Counted from the stretch's first letter, positions 33,196 through 41,917 are shown. The stretch: 64,000 nucleotides of DNA from Gemmataceae bacterium (GCA_901538445.1 LR594584.1:1887111-1951110), one strand, 5' to 3'. Notes: generated by a model not told the origin, from the sequence alone. Made by a program: numbers and translations.

Positions 33196-33222
33196 CCGCC
33201 CGGGGTGAACATCTCCGGGCGG
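33196..33222. terminator. Bidirectional hairpin between convergent genes
   Basis: An 8-bp stem CCGCCCGG/CCGGGCGG with an 11-nt loop in the 136-bp gap between the stops at 33118 (plus) and 33255 (minus). Confidence 0.45.
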
Positions 33223-33254
33223 TTCGCGTTTGCGGCGAGCGGAGGCGGACCGCA

Positions 33255-33704
33255 CTATTTGCTTCCAAAGCCGCCGATCATGAACCAGACGCCCAGACAG
33301 ATAAGCCCGACGCCGATTGCACCGCCGATGACGACGCTCAGGACCATTCTTTGTGCGCCCACCTGTGGATCGTTTAGCACCCAGACGAACCCGACGCTCA
33401 GTAGGAGCAACCCGTAGGCGATGTACTTGAACCCCCGCACGGTATCCCAATCGTCGGCCGGCAGCGGTTCGAAACCGGGTGGAAGTGAATGCTGTTGCTC
33501 CCGCGCGTCTGCCCGCGCACCTTGGCGGTACGCCTGGCAGTCGGTCGCAGACGCCCCACACGACTTGCACGCGGCCCTTACGTCGTTCGGCTTGAGACAC
33601 TGGTTGTGAACCGGGCTTCCACACGCGCGGCAGAATAAACCATCAAGGTCTGATGGGATGCGTGATTTGCAGTGAATGCAGGACTGTCCTGTCAGTTGAC
33701 GCAT
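33255..33704 (-). CDS. Membrane protein with RING/PHD-like zinc finger
   Basis: The protein has 149 residues from ATG 33704; the frame opens at 33755. Residues 9-49 hold eight metal ligands in the order C-x2-C-x12-C-x2-C-x4-H-x2-C-x9-C-x2-C (CIHC, CRAC, H-N-Q-C, CKSC), a C4HC3 cross-brace pattern as in prokaryotic RING/PHD-like fingers. A polar linker is followed by two transmembrane helices (YIAYGLLLLSVGFVWVL and VVIGGAIGVGLICLGVWFMI). Such fingers bind protein partners; some eukaryotic relatives are ubiquitin ligases. No ubiquitin-like or E1/E2 gene is seen nearby, so the function is unknown. Confidence 0.65.
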   Translation of the reverse strand: MRQLTGQSCIHCKSRIPSDLDGLFCRACGSPVHNQCLKPNDVRAACKSCGASATDCQAYRQGARADAREQQHSLPPGFEPLPADDWDTVRGFKYIAYGLLLLSVGFVWVLNDPQVGAQRMVLSVVIGGAIGVGLICLGVWFMIGGFGSK

Positions 33705-33838
33705 GGGCGTCCCCGGGAATGGTACCCGCATTAGGATACGCCCACACGGGAACAATGGCTGTCGGCTTCACGCAACGACGCACAGCCGGCCCGCGGCGTC
33801 CGGGGCAGTCATGGTGCGGCCCGTAGGGTGAACGAGAA

Positions 33839-33861
33839 GGGGCAGGCGCGGTGCCTGCCCC
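33839..33861 (-). terminator. Terminator of the structural/replication operon
   Basis: A 9-bp stem GGGGCAGGC/GCCTGCCCC with a 5-nt loop, 19 bp after the tape-measure-like stop. A TTCTCGTT stretch follows on the minus strand. Confidence 0.6.
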
Positions 33862-33880
33862 GTGGTGCGGACGGGGCGGG

Positions 33881-35758
33881 TCAGTGCCATTTAAGGAGAC
33901 CAAGCACCTTCTTGTTGTCCTCGCGGATGCCTGCCTGTTCCTTCACCATCATTTTGGCCGCAGCCGCAATCTCCTTCTGCGCGTCGTACTGCCGCTTTGC
34001 CATGCTGTCGCCTACGGCGAGCGTCTGTGCGACGGGGCCGGAGAAGATGCCCTTTTGCCGGTTGCCGAGTTGCTGCGCCGTCAGCGCGCCGGCGGCGATC
34101 TTCTCTTTGAGCCCTTGCAGCCCCACGCCGAGTTTGCCAATTGCCCCGAACGCCCCGCGGCCCGCCCCGCCGGACTCGCCGTCGAAGTCCCCGCCCCCGC
34201 CGCCCGCGTCGGCCGCTCCCGGGGCCGGGCCCTTCGCCCGGGCGACGAGTGCGTTGAGCCGCTCCTGCGCCTCGGCCACCCGCTTGAGGCGGGCGGCGAC
34301 GTCGGGGTCCGGCCCCTTCTCCGGGGCGGGAGCGGCCAGAGCGGGCGATGGCGCGGCACGGTGCGTGGCCGCGGTTGCCTCGATCTCGCGGACCGATTCC
34401 CCCATCATGTCGAGGACCGGTGCGGCTTCCTTGGCCCACCCGCTGAGTGAGTCAACGAGCATGTCCATGCCGCCTTCGATCATTCCCTTGGCTTCAACGC
34501 CGGTCTGCCACACGAGCGTTCCTTGGGCGCGCTCGGCCAACTTGCCGAGGTCGGCTAAGAATCCGTCGCGGAACTTCGCCCATTGCTCGGTCCAATAAGC
34601 CATCACCTTTTCCCATTCGAGTTCGAGCGCCGCGCCCGCGATCTCGAACGCCCCTTCCAGGTCGCCACTCTTCAGCGCGGCCACGATCCCGCCCCACGCG
34701 CTCTTCGCGGTGCCCGCGAACTCCATGAACCCGGCCCCGATCCGGGCGCACATCTCCCGCCCCGCCTTGGTCTGGGTCGCGAACAGCGCCACGAACCCGC
34801 CCACGGCAGCCGTGAACAGCCCGATCGGGGACAGGATCAGGGAGAAGGCCGCGCCGATCGCGCCGACCCCTGTGGCGGCCGCGACGAGCGCGACCTTGAT
34901 GACGCCGAGCGTGACGCCCAGCCCGACGAGCGCCGCGCCCCCGGCCGCGGCGGCAATGATGAGGTTCTTGTTTTCCGCGACCCAGCGGCGGCCGGCGGCG
35001 AACGCCTCGCGGATGCGGACGGTGACGTCCTTGGTCTGGTCGGAGGTCGGGAGCAGCGCAGCCCCGACCGCAACGATGGTGTTTTTCAGTTCCAGCCACA
35101 CCATGTTCAACGCGCGGGTGGCGTCGTAACTGCGGTTGATCTCCTCGGTAGAAAAGATGCTCCCGGACCGGTCGGCCTCGGCCTTCAACTTCGCGAGCCC
35201 GGCGGTCCCGTCCTTCAGGAACGGGAGCAGCTTCGCGCCGGCGGCCCCGAACCACTCCTGCGCCTTGGCGGCCCGGTGCGCGGCGTCGGGGATGCGGCCG
35301 AGCGCCGCCGCGATCGCGTCGAACTGTTTGGGCAGGGACAGCTTCTCGAAGTCGCGGGCGCGGCCGAGCGACACGAGTTGCTCGTCCAGCAGCCCGCCCG
35401 CGTCTGCTGCGGCCCGGACCTTCCCGGCCAGGCCGTCGAGGGTGCTGGAAAACTCGGCAGTGTCCGACCCGGCCACGGCGAATGCCCCGGCGAGTTCGGA
35501 GACGGCCTGCGTGGTCTGGCCGTACTGGAGGGCGATGCGCTTGATCTCGCCGGCCTGGCCCATCGCGTCGAACAGCGCCTTGCCGAGCGGCGCGAGGATC
35601 GCGCCCCCCGCGGCCCCGGCCTTCAGCCCGATGCCGCCGATCGTGCCGGCGAACGCCTTGACCTTGGCGGCGGCCCGGTCGAGTGTGCGCGTCAACATGT
35701 TGTCGGTCGCGAACAACTCCACGAACGCACGGCCGGCGCGCACCTGTTTTGCAGACAT
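33881..35758 (-). CDS. Phage tail tape-measure-like protein
   Basis: The 625-residue protein has the tape-measure layout: an N-terminal helical region (TRTLDRAAAKVKAFAGTIGG) with GQAGEIKRIALQYGQTTQAV, a long Ala/Gly/Leu-rich middle with hydrophobic segments (about 265-325, LIIAAAAGGAALVGLGVTLG) and a helical, Ala/Lys/Gln-rich end. Tape-measure proteins set tail length and help DNA entry. The size is small for a siphophage tail. No major tail, baseplate or head gene is nearby, so it may be a leftover or a protein with another role. It is the last gene of the operon. Confidence 0.6.
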   Translation of the reverse strand: MSAKQVRAGRAFVELFATDNMLTRTLDRAAAKVKAFAGTIGGIGLKAGAAGGAILAPLGKALFDAMGQAGEIKRIALQYGQTTQAVSELAGAFAVAGSDTAEFSSTLDGLAGKVRAAADAGGLLDEQLVSLGRARDFEKLSLPKQFDAIAAALGRIPDAAHRAAKAQEWFGAAGAKLLPFLKDGTAGLAKLKAEADRSGSIFSTEEINRSYDATRALNMVWLELKNTIVAVGAALLPTSDQTKDVTVRIREAFAAGRRWVAENKNLIIAAAAGGAALVGLGVTLGVIKVALVAAATGVGAIGAAFSLILSPIGLFTAAVGGFVALFATQTKAGREMCARIGAGFMEFAGTAKSAWGGIVAALKSGDLEGAFEIAGAALELEWEKVMAYWTEQWAKFRDGFLADLGKLAERAQGTLVWQTGVEAKGMIEGGMDMLVDSLSGWAKEAAPVLDMMGESVREIEATAATHRAAPSPALAAPAPEKGPDPDVAARLKRVAEAQERLNALVARAKGPAPGAADAGGGGGDFDGESGGAGRGAFGAIGKLGVGLQGLKEKIAAGALTAQQLGNRQKGIFSGPVAQTLAVGDSMAKRQYDAQKEIAAAAKMMVKEQAGIREDNKKVLGLLKWH

Positions 35759-35789
35759 GAAGCACCCCGATGGAAGTGGTGCCGGGCGA

Positions 35790-36188
35790 TCAGCCGCGGC
35801 GGTTCTTGAAGTAGGCGGCGACAGCCATCACAAACGCCTGGCCGGCCCGCTCGAAGTTCGTCGGGTCGGCGAGCATCGTCCCGAACTGTTCGGGCGACAC
35901 GAGCGACTCGCCGATCCGCACCCCGTCCGCGGTCGGGTCGTCGTCGCCACCCGCGGCCAGGTACACGGCCTCCGCGAACCGGACGAGTGCCTTCGGCCCG
36001 CCCCCGTCGAACAGGTGCTTGAGCCCGCGCCGCGCGACCCGGGGCAGGTCCATGCCGTTCGTGTCGCGGATGGCTTCGACCCGCTCGGGGGTGAGGGCGA
36101 GCGGGAAGAACCGCCCGTCGGTGGCGGTGAACCCAATCGGCGGCGTGACGGTGGTGTACTGCGATGCGGTTGGATCAGTGCCGTACAT
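35790..36188 (-). CDS. Phage-type hypothetical protein upstream of the tape-measure gene
   Basis: The 132-residue protein has an N-terminal beta-rich half (GFTATDGRFFPLALTPERVE) and a helical C-terminal half (PKALVRFAEAVYLAAGGDDD, PTNFERAGQAFVMAVAAYFK). Tail assembly chaperones commonly occupy the position just before the tape-measure gene, and the size fits, but no family motif or slippery frameshift site was seen. It starts 79 bp after the terminase stop and ends 31 bp before the tape-measure start. Confidence 0.55.
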   Translation of the reverse strand: MYGTDPTASQYTTVTPPIGFTATDGRFFPLALTPERVEAIRDTNGMDLPRVARRGLKHLFDGGGPKALVRFAEAVYLAAGGDDDPTADGVRIGESLVSPEQFGTMLADPTNFERAGQAFVMAVAAYFKNRRG

Positions 36189-36267
36189 GGCATGGGTCTC
36201 GCTGGGTCATGACACCGAGGTGCCACAGGTTCAAGTCTTGCGCACGAACCCCTCGCGCGCAACCTCG

Positions 36268-38421
36268 TTAGGCGTCAGGCGACCAAGGAAGTCCGTTGGC
36301 CTTCGCGTACAACTCCTCGATGCTGATGCGCTTCTTCTTCGGCCTCGGCGGAGGGGCTACTCCCCCGTCCGCGTCCGGGGTCCACGCCAACCCGCCGACC
36401 GACGCGGCGACCGCGCAGCCGGTCAGCACGTCGAGCAGGTGGTTCTCCCGGCCGCCCGGTTTCAACTCCCACTTGTCGAACGTGCGGCCGCGGGCGGTGA
36501 CCCGCACCGCGTACTCGGCCGTGAGGTGGTCGGCGATCAGCCGGTGTTCGTGGGGCTGGTCCCCGAAGAACTGGAGGCACCCGCCCCCACCCGGCGGCGT
36601 GGTGAGCCGGTCCGACAGGAACGACTTCCAGTAGTCCGGGTCGAAGATGAGTTGGCGGCCGCGGCCGGACGGCGGCGGGCCGAGTCGCCACGACGGGCCG
36701 ACCCGCTCGCCCTCCTTCCGCTGCCAGTCGTCCATTGCCCGAAGGTTCGACGCCGTGGAGTACCCCTTCGACGGGATCAGGATCGACTTGAACGCGCTCT
36801 CGCGAATGAACTGGTGAACCGTGTCGGGCAACCATCCGCAGTCGATCAGGCACCGCTCGACGGTCAGCGGCGGCCCACCCCCGTCCCGCGGGTACTCGCG
36901 CTTCAGCACGTCCTCGGTGAGCGCCCGCAGCCCGGCGTACACCAACTGTGCCTCGGTCCGACCGGGGAACAGGTCCGGGAGCGTCGGGCCGGCGTCGGCC
37001 GAGGTGAAGTAGGGGCGGGCCTGCCGCGGGTATGCGCCGTACTCGACAACCCCGCCGCTGAACCGCTCAGACCACGCGACCAGTCCCCACCACAGCACCT
37101 TCCCGCCCACGTCGATGAACATCGTGAGGCGGGTGGCCTCGCGCGGAGCCGTGCCGCGGGGGACGCGGTTCAACCGGGCGATCAGGTCCACGGCGTGAAG
37201 CTCGCGCACCTCGCCCCGCACGGCGTCCAGGCGGATCGGTTCGTTCTGCATCTCGGCGGCGAACGCCTCCGGCCCGTCGTGCCGCTTCACCATCGCCTCT
37301 TCGAGCGCCGAGGCGTACCGCGAGGCGTCGAACCGGTCCGGCCACGCGACCGCTCCGCCCGCGTCCATCTCGTCGCGGTGTTCTCGATAGAACTCGGTGG
37401 CGACCCGCCCGTCCCCGCCGGCGCGGAAGTCGTCGGCCCGCGTCTTGAAGTAGGTCTCCCAGAGCGCTTCGTTCGCGGGGAACGACTCCACGAGACGGGT
37501 GCGCTCCCCCGACCACTGCGGGTTCAGTTCCCGGTTCAGGAACCGGTCGGCGAGATCGTTTTCGGTGATGACCGTGCAGGGCATGACGGCCGCGATCGAA
37601 GTCGTCGGCCCCGCGAGCCCCAGCACGTCGCCGCGGACGATCCGCTCCCGGTCGTCGGTCTGGATCGGTGACGTCGCGGACTCGCGGTCCTGGGGGTCGT
37701 CCAGCAGCACGAGGTCTGGCCGCATGGTGCCACCGTCCGCACTCGTCGCGCTCATGCCGCGGATCGCCCCCGTCAGCCCGGCCGTGCGGATGACCGCACC
37801 GGCGCAAGCCGCGCCCGGGACGAAGGCCAGGCGGATCGCGTCGTTCCTCCACTCCAGCCCGGACGGGCGGCCGCCGATGGCCTGGAACCGCGCCCGGTGG
37901 ATGTTGCCCTCGATGTCGCGGACGCAGTGAGTCGCCTCGGGGAAGGCGGCATTGAGGGCGTCGTTGTGGGCAAGTTGGCTCTTCAGATCGTCCATCACCC
38001 GCACCGCGTCCCCGGCGGTCGCACCGATGACGACGACGAACCGGCGTAAGCCGTACAAGATCGACCACAGCGCCGCGGCCTTGACCATCTCCGACTTGCC
38101 GGACCCGCGGGGCATGGCGATCGCGAGCGTGCCGCCGTGTCTGGCGATCCGCTCCAGCTTGCCGAGGATGCGGATGTGATCCTCCGAGAAGGTCAGGAAG
38201 AACTTGGCGGGGAGGAACGTCAGGCAGAACTCGTGGAGCGACTCCCGGCACCGCTGACGCTTCACCTGCCACTCGGGCGCGACCGGCGGGATGTCTGAAA
38301 CCTCTCGCGCGGCGGCGCGCGTCTCGCGGCGGTGTGCGACTTTGGCCGCTCCGGTCGGCCTCTTCGCGCTCCGCTCCTTCAACTCGGCGAGCATCTTCCC
38401 GGCGTCGATCTTCGCTGCCAT
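36268..38421 (-). CDS. Terminase large subunit-like protein
   Basis: ATG 38421 with GAGGAG upstream gives 717 residues; the frame is open to 38643 but that part looks non-coding. The ATPase half has Walker A GTLAIAMPRGSGKSEMVKAA and a Walker B-like DLVLLDDPQD. A second domain begins TRLTMFIDVGGKVLWWGLVA, like the RNase H-type nuclease of terminases, with further acidic residues (CLIDCGWLPDTV). A Pro/Lys-rich tail ends it. Terminase cuts and pumps DNA into phage heads. No small terminase or portal is adjacent, which is unusual. It lies between DnaB and the tail-like genes. Confidence 0.78.
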   Translation of the reverse strand: MAAKIDAGKMLAELKERSAKRPTGAAKVAHRRETRAAAREVSDIPPVAPEWQVKRQRCRESLHEFCLTFLPAKFFLTFSEDHIRILGKLERIARHGGTLAIAMPRGSGKSEMVKAAALWSILYGLRRFVVVIGATAGDAVRVMDDLKSQLAHNDALNAAFPEATHCVRDIEGNIHRARFQAIGGRPSGLEWRNDAIRLAFVPGAACAGAVIRTAGLTGAIRGMSATSADGGTMRPDLVLLDDPQDRESATSPIQTDDRERIVRGDVLGLAGPTTSIAAVMPCTVITENDLADRFLNRELNPQWSGERTRLVESFPANEALWETYFKTRADDFRAGGDGRVATEFYREHRDEMDAGGAVAWPDRFDASRYASALEEAMVKRHDGPEAFAAEMQNEPIRLDAVRGEVRELHAVDLIARLNRVPRGTAPREATRLTMFIDVGGKVLWWGLVAWSERFSGGVVEYGAYPRQARPYFTSADAGPTLPDLFPGRTEAQLVYAGLRALTEDVLKREYPRDGGGPPLTVERCLIDCGWLPDTVHQFIRESAFKSILIPSKGYSTASNLRAMDDWQRKEGERVGPSWRLGPPPSGRGRQLIFDPDYWKSFLSDRLTTPPGGGGCLQFFGDQPHEHRLIADHLTAEYAVRVTARGRTFDKWELKPGGRENHLLDVLTGCAVAASVGGLAWTPDADGGVAPPPRPKKKRISIEELYAKANGLPWSPDA

Positions 38422-38656
38422 CGGGGCTCCTCGTGGTCCGGGGTCAAAACGGTCTAACGCGACAGTTCCCGTGTCACCCGCACATTCGGAACAAGAGCCA
38501 GAAGGACCCAAAATTCTTGGCGCAACGCCTTTGCGCTCGACGCTGGTTGCAAGGCCATCGCGTTTCATGGCCCTGGCGTCGCCTTGGCTGAGCGATCGTG
38601 TTCCACATGCGTCGTCCGTTGGAACGGGTGGCGTTCGGGGCAAGGGCGCGTGCTGG

Positions 38657-40000
38657 TTACGTTGCGGAGCCGTGCAGCGGTGCGTAGTCCTCGAACCGCG
38701 TGAGCGGCCGGCGGTACGACAGTGCCACCTCGGCCACGGGGCCGTTGCGGTTCTTCGCGATGATCACGTCCGTCGTCCACACGGCGGCGTTGGCGTCCTG
38801 GTTGGGGCGGGCGTGCAGGAGCAAAACGGCGTCGGCGTGCGCCTCGATCTCTCCCGACTCGCGCAGGTCCGCGAGCCGGGGCTTTCCGTCCGCGCGGTTC
38901 TCGACTTCGCGATTGAGTTGCGCAAGCAGGATCACCGGCACGTCACACGTCCGGGCCAACTGCTTCAACCGGCGGGCGAGCGTGCCAACCTGGAGGTGCC
39001 GGGGGTCGCGCTCGTTCTCGGGCTTGAGCAGTTGCAGGTAGTCCACAACAACGAGCTTCACCCCGCGCCGGCGGATGCCGCGGCGCACGATGGCCGCGAG
39101 CCGGGCGGCGCTCAGGTCCGGTACGGTGACGAGGAAGAACGGCTGCTTCGCGAACTCCTGCCCGGACTTCGTCACCGCTTCTGCCTGATCCCCGTTGAGC
39201 TTCCCGGACGCGATGGTTCGCAACGGCACCCCGGACCGCATTGCGAACACCCGGTTCATCAGTTCCCGATTGCCCATCTCCAGCGACGCGAACAAGACGG
39301 CGTTCCCCGTGGCCGCGTTCGACTCGGCGACCGCCAGGCCGAGGGCCGTCTTGCCGCACCCGGGCCGCGCGCCGATGACGATGAGTTGCCCGCCTTTGAG
39401 TCCGGCCAGCGCGTCATCGAGTTCCCGGAACCCGACCGGCAACCCGTCCGGCCCGTCGCGGCTCGCACGGTCGTCAATCGCACCCAGCGCGTCCGCGGCC
39501 AGTGCGGCGGCGTCGAGCAGGTCGGACTCGTTCCCGGTCGCGGACAGGTCGAACAGCTTTCGCTCGGCGCTCGCGATCAACTCGTCTACCGACCCGGTGC
39601 GATCGTAGGCGTCGCGGAGTGTCTCGTTGGCCGCGTGGATCAGCCCGCGCACCGCGGCCGTGTCGCGAACGATCTTCGCGTGGTACTCGGCGTTGGCGCT
39701 TGTGGGCACGGCGTCCCACAGGTCCGCGAGGTACGGCGCGCCGCCGACGTTCTCGGCCTCCTTTGCGACCACGAGCCGCTCGTGAACGGTCACGAGGTCG
39801 ATCGGCTTCCCCTCGGCCGCAAGGCCGCACATGGCCCGGAAGATGGCACAGTGGGCGTGGAAGTAGAACGACTCGGGCCGGAGCATGGCTTGCACGTCGT
39901 GCAGCACGCTCGGGTCGCGGAAGATGCCGCCGAGGTCGCCGCGCTCGGCTTCGCGGTTGAACGGCGGGAGTCGCTCAGCAATCGGTTCAGCGTGTGCCAT
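38657..40000 (-). CDS. dnaB: Replicative DNA helicase DnaB-like
   Basis: The 447-residue protein has the DnaB N-terminal collar domain (about 10-110, PPFNREAERGDLGGIFRDPS) and a RecA-like C-terminal domain. Walker A is IVIGARPGCGKTALGLAVAE, H2 is LVVVDYLQLLKPENE, H3 contains PVILLAQLNREVENRADGKP, and the Arg-finger region is I-I-A-K-N-R-N-G-P. Length matches bacterial DnaB. Its start overlaps the end of the replication-initiator-like gene by 14 bp. It probably serves replication of the excised element rather than being the host helicase, which is normally elsewhere. Confidence 0.9.
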   Translation of the reverse strand: MAHAEPIAERLPPFNREAERGDLGGIFRDPSVLHDVQAMLRPESFYFHAHCAIFRAMCGLAAEGKPIDLVTVHERLVVAKEAENVGGAPYLADLWDAVPTSANAEYHAKIVRDTAAVRGLIHAANETLRDAYDRTGSVDELIASAERKLFDLSATGNESDLLDAAALAADALGAIDDRASRDGPDGLPVGFRELDDALAGLKGGQLIVIGARPGCGKTALGLAVAESNAATGNAVLFASLEMGNRELMNRVFAMRSGVPLRTIASGKLNGDQAEAVTKSGQEFAKQPFFLVTVPDLSAARLAAIVRRGIRRRGVKLVVVDYLQLLKPENERDPRHLQVGTLARRLKQLARTCDVPVILLAQLNREVENRADGKPRLADLRESGEIEAHADAVLLLHARPNQDANAAVWTTDVIIAKNRNGPVAEVALSYRRPLTRFEDYAPLHGSAT

Positions 40001-40934
40001 TCGCGAGACTCCGGGGGTGGGGGTAGATCACGCCTTCGGTGGCCTGCTCGGACTTGCGGACTTCGCTCATTGACGGGATAGCGTTCGGTACGGGGGGCGG
40101 TGGTGCCCCCGATGGCTCGTCCTCCCAACGTCGCGCGTTGAGCCACGGCCCCGGATGTTTCCATTCCTGCCAAGCGGGCTTCCTGGACTTGTACCGCTCC
40201 AGACCCGCGAGAATGGTTTGCAAGAGTTCTTCTGAGACCTTGAGTTTCGCCCAGGATTTGAGAGCGGCCGGCTTGTCTACCTTGTGGGGGTATGCCGCCC
40301 AAAACTCGGCAAACTGCGGGTCTGCGTCGGGTGTCGGACGTTTGCGCTCGGGTGCCGTATGCGACTTCGTCTCTAACTCCGGTTCTGCGAGGTGATTCCC
40401 GGACTCAGCCGGGGTGTATGTATTTAGGGAAAGGGATAGGGTTGAATGTGGCTCACATTCCGTTCGCATTCCGCTCGGATTCTGGCTCAGGCTGAGCCGG
40501 CATCCCGCCGGAATCCCGTCCTTCTGGTCGGATTCTGGCTCAGGCTGAGCCGGTATGCGGCCAGAAAGTGAGCCCGCTCGCTCGTCTCCCGGCCCGTCAT
40601 CAAGTCCATCGGCCCATGCCGGCACCGTGACGTAGTACCGGGCCGCGCGTCCCTTCGCGCCGGGTTCGTACCACAGCCATCCCGCTTCTACCGCCTTGTC
40701 GCGGATACGCTTCATGTTCGCGAGACTCAGCCCGGTGCGCTGTGAGAGGTCTTCATTGAAGAACGACACGGGACGCCGGTAGTGTGCGGCGTCCTCCGTG
40801 TTCACGATGTACGCCAGGAGCCAACACGCTTCGGGGCCGATGTCGGCACCGAGGCACACCTTGCCCATCAGCCGGCAAAACTTGTGGCTGAAGTGGTCGG
40901 GCCGCTTCGGGTAGTGGCCGGGGTCACAGCCCAT
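39987..40934 (-). CDS. Replication initiator-like protein (phage O/DnaT type)
   Basis: The 315-residue protein has an N-terminal winged-helix region (about 30-95, FNEDLSQRTGLSLANMKRIR, then EAGWLWYEPG) and a low-complexity polar middle (about 110-205). A C-terminal helical domain follows (FAEFWAAYPHKVDKPAALKS, then P-G-P-W-L-N-A-R-R-W-E-D-E), typical of phage proteins that load DnaB. Position right before dnaB fits. The middle is encoded by less GC-rich DNA with two 26-bp direct repeats, a layout like the origin inside lambda O. It overlaps dnaB by 14 bp and the preceding gene by 11 bp. Confidence 0.75.
   Translation of the reverse strand: MGCDPGHYPKRPDHFSHKFCRLMGKVCLGADIGPEACWLLAYIVNTEDAAHYRRPVSFFNEDLSQRTGLSLANMKRIRDKAVEAGWLWYEPGAKGRAARYYVTVPAWADGLDDGPGDERAGSLSGRIPAQPEPESDQKDGIPAGCRLSLSQNPSGMRTECEPHSTLSLSLNTYTPAESGNHLAEPELETKSHTAPERKRPTPDADPQFAEFWAAYPHKVDKPAALKSWAKLKVSEELLQTILAGLERYKSRKPAWQEWKHPGPWLNARRWEDEPSGAPPPPVPNAIPSMSEVRKSEQATEGVIYPHPRSLANGTR
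40475..40553. repeat. Two 26-bp direct repeats, candidate replication origin
   Basis: Identical 26-bp copies lie at 40475-40500 and 40528-40553 (53-bp period), inside the initiator-like gene. Each contains the inverted repeat GGCTCA-GGC-TGAGCC. The DNA just to the left (40415-40455) is a relatively AT-rich stretch (GTATGTATTTAGGG). Iterons plus an AT-rich segment inside an initiator gene next to dnaB is the lambdoid origin layout. Confidence 0.5.
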
Positions 40935-41220
40935 CGAGTGTGCCCCCCTGGATGCGCGCGACCACCTCGTGATCCGCTTCGTTCACGGCACCGAGGAGCC
41001 GCTTGAAGAGGGCGATGGGGACGGCGAACGGGCCAACCGTTGTCGAACCAGAATCTGATGCCGCCTGCCTCGCAACAGGGCGCAGCGTCTCGGCAACAGG
41101 CGGTGGTGTCGTCGAAACATCCGGTGCGGCGTAGTTCGCGACGTACTTCCGGAACCGCTCACGATCTTCTTGGGGCAAATCAGGCGGCGCGGACTTGCGC
41201 CGGGGACATCGATCGGGCAT
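40924..41220 (-). CDS. Hypothetical protein of the replication operon
   Basis: The protein has 98 residues from ATG 41220, with GAGGTG 9 nt upstream; the frame opens at 41262. A basic N-terminus (MPDRCPRRKSAPPDLPQEDR) leads to a helix (RERFRKYVANYAA), a Pro/Ala/Ser-rich linker and a C-terminal helix (ALFKRLLGAVNEADHEVVAR). It overlaps the initiator-like gene by 11 bp, so it is co-translated with it. No family is recognised. Confidence 0.6.
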   Translation of the reverse strand: MPDRCPRRKSAPPDLPQEDRERFRKYVANYAAPDVSTTPPPVAETLRPVARQAASDSGSTTVGPFAVPIALFKRLLGAVNEADHEVVARIQGGTLDGL

Positions 41221-41303
41221 CCTTGGGCACCTCAGTTGATGGTTCATGCGGACCCGACACACCCGCGTTGGCAGCGCGGGTGATGTTGTCTTCTGACCGG
41301 CGC

Positions 41304-41579
41304 TCAGCGCTTCCCCTTCAGGCCGGCTGCCCAGCGCTCTAAGTCCACGCGCCGGTAGTGAACCCCCGCGCCGGGGACGTTCACCTCACCGGGAAACCCG
41401 CGGCTTCCCTTCAAGCGAAAAAACGCCGATCGCGAGACGCCAAGGAACTTCCACGCGCGTTCTTGGTTGAGCAGCACGGGAAGTGAGAGCGTTTCGGAAA
41501 CCGCTGCCTTGACGGCGTCCACAATCGCCGCAAAATCCGCCGTTCCGAGTTTGCCTGTAGAAGTGGTTTCAGCCAGCAC
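41304..41579 (-). CDS. Excisionase/AlpA-like DNA-binding protein
   Basis: The 91-residue protein starts at GTG 41579 with GGGGAGG upstream. Its second half is a MerR/AlpA-type helix-turn-helix: LLNQERAWKFLGVSRSAFFR, then G-S-R-G-F-P-G-E-V-N, then VHYRRVDLERWAAGLKGK. Such proteins regulate early operons or direct excision with the integrase. Its first 11 bp overlap the preceding small gene. Together with the small regulators around it, it forms the start of the early operon. Confidence 0.75.
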   Translation of the reverse strand: MLAETTSTGKLGTADFAAIVDAVKAAVSETLSLPVLLNQERAWKFLGVSRSAFFRLKGSRGFPGEVNVPGAGVHYRRVDLERWAAGLKGKR

Positions 41580-41766
41580 GGGACGCCTCCCCCTGCTGGA
41601 CGTTGTGAAGCAATCGAGCTTTGGTTACAGCGACTTTGAGCAGGCGACGAAGTACGGTCATCTCCGCAGACTTGGCGGCGATGGCGAGCCGTACAGCGTT
41701 TGGCGGTGGGATCAGGCCGGCCAGGTCTTCATGCGTCCGCGAAATAGTCGAGTTGGGCTGCATCAC
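41569..41766 (-). CDS. Small protein of the early operon
   Basis: The 65-residue frame begins GTG-ATG at 41766/41763 with a clear GGAGG 5-8 nt upstream, and ends overlapping the excisionase-like gene by 11 bp. That is good evidence of translation despite its size. The C-terminal half is basic and helical (RLAIAAKSAEMTVLRRLLKV, then AVTKARLLHNVQQ). No family is recognised. Confidence 0.55.
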   Translation of the reverse strand: MMQPNSTISRTHEDLAGLIPPPNAVRLAIAAKSAEMTVLRRLLKVAVTKARLLHNVQQGEASRAG

Positions 41767-41917
41767 CGAATCCTCCCAATGCCCCTAACCGGGCAAGGGA
41801 ATCATCGGATGCGCTTGCGGGGTTTTCTGCGCAGAACACGAGGTTCCGAAGCAGATCGAGTGCATCATGCACGCCCATCCGAACTTCGCCGGCTGGGTGG
41901 GCGCATGATGCACGCAT
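41729..41917 (-). CDS. Possible small protein of the early operon
   Basis: A frame of about 62 residues starting near GTG-ATG 41920/41917, 17-20 bp after the upstream gene's stop, or at ATG 41878. It ends overlapping the next small gene by 38 bp. The later part is acidic and helical (MGVHDALDLLRNLVFCAENP, ending A-Q-L-D-Y-F-A-D-A). No strong Shine-Dalgarno is visible. It is included because it fits the tight spacing of the operon. Confidence 0.35.
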   Translation of the reverse strand: MRASCAHPAGEVRMGVHDALDLLRNLVFCAENPASASDDSLARLGALGGFGDAAQLDYFADA

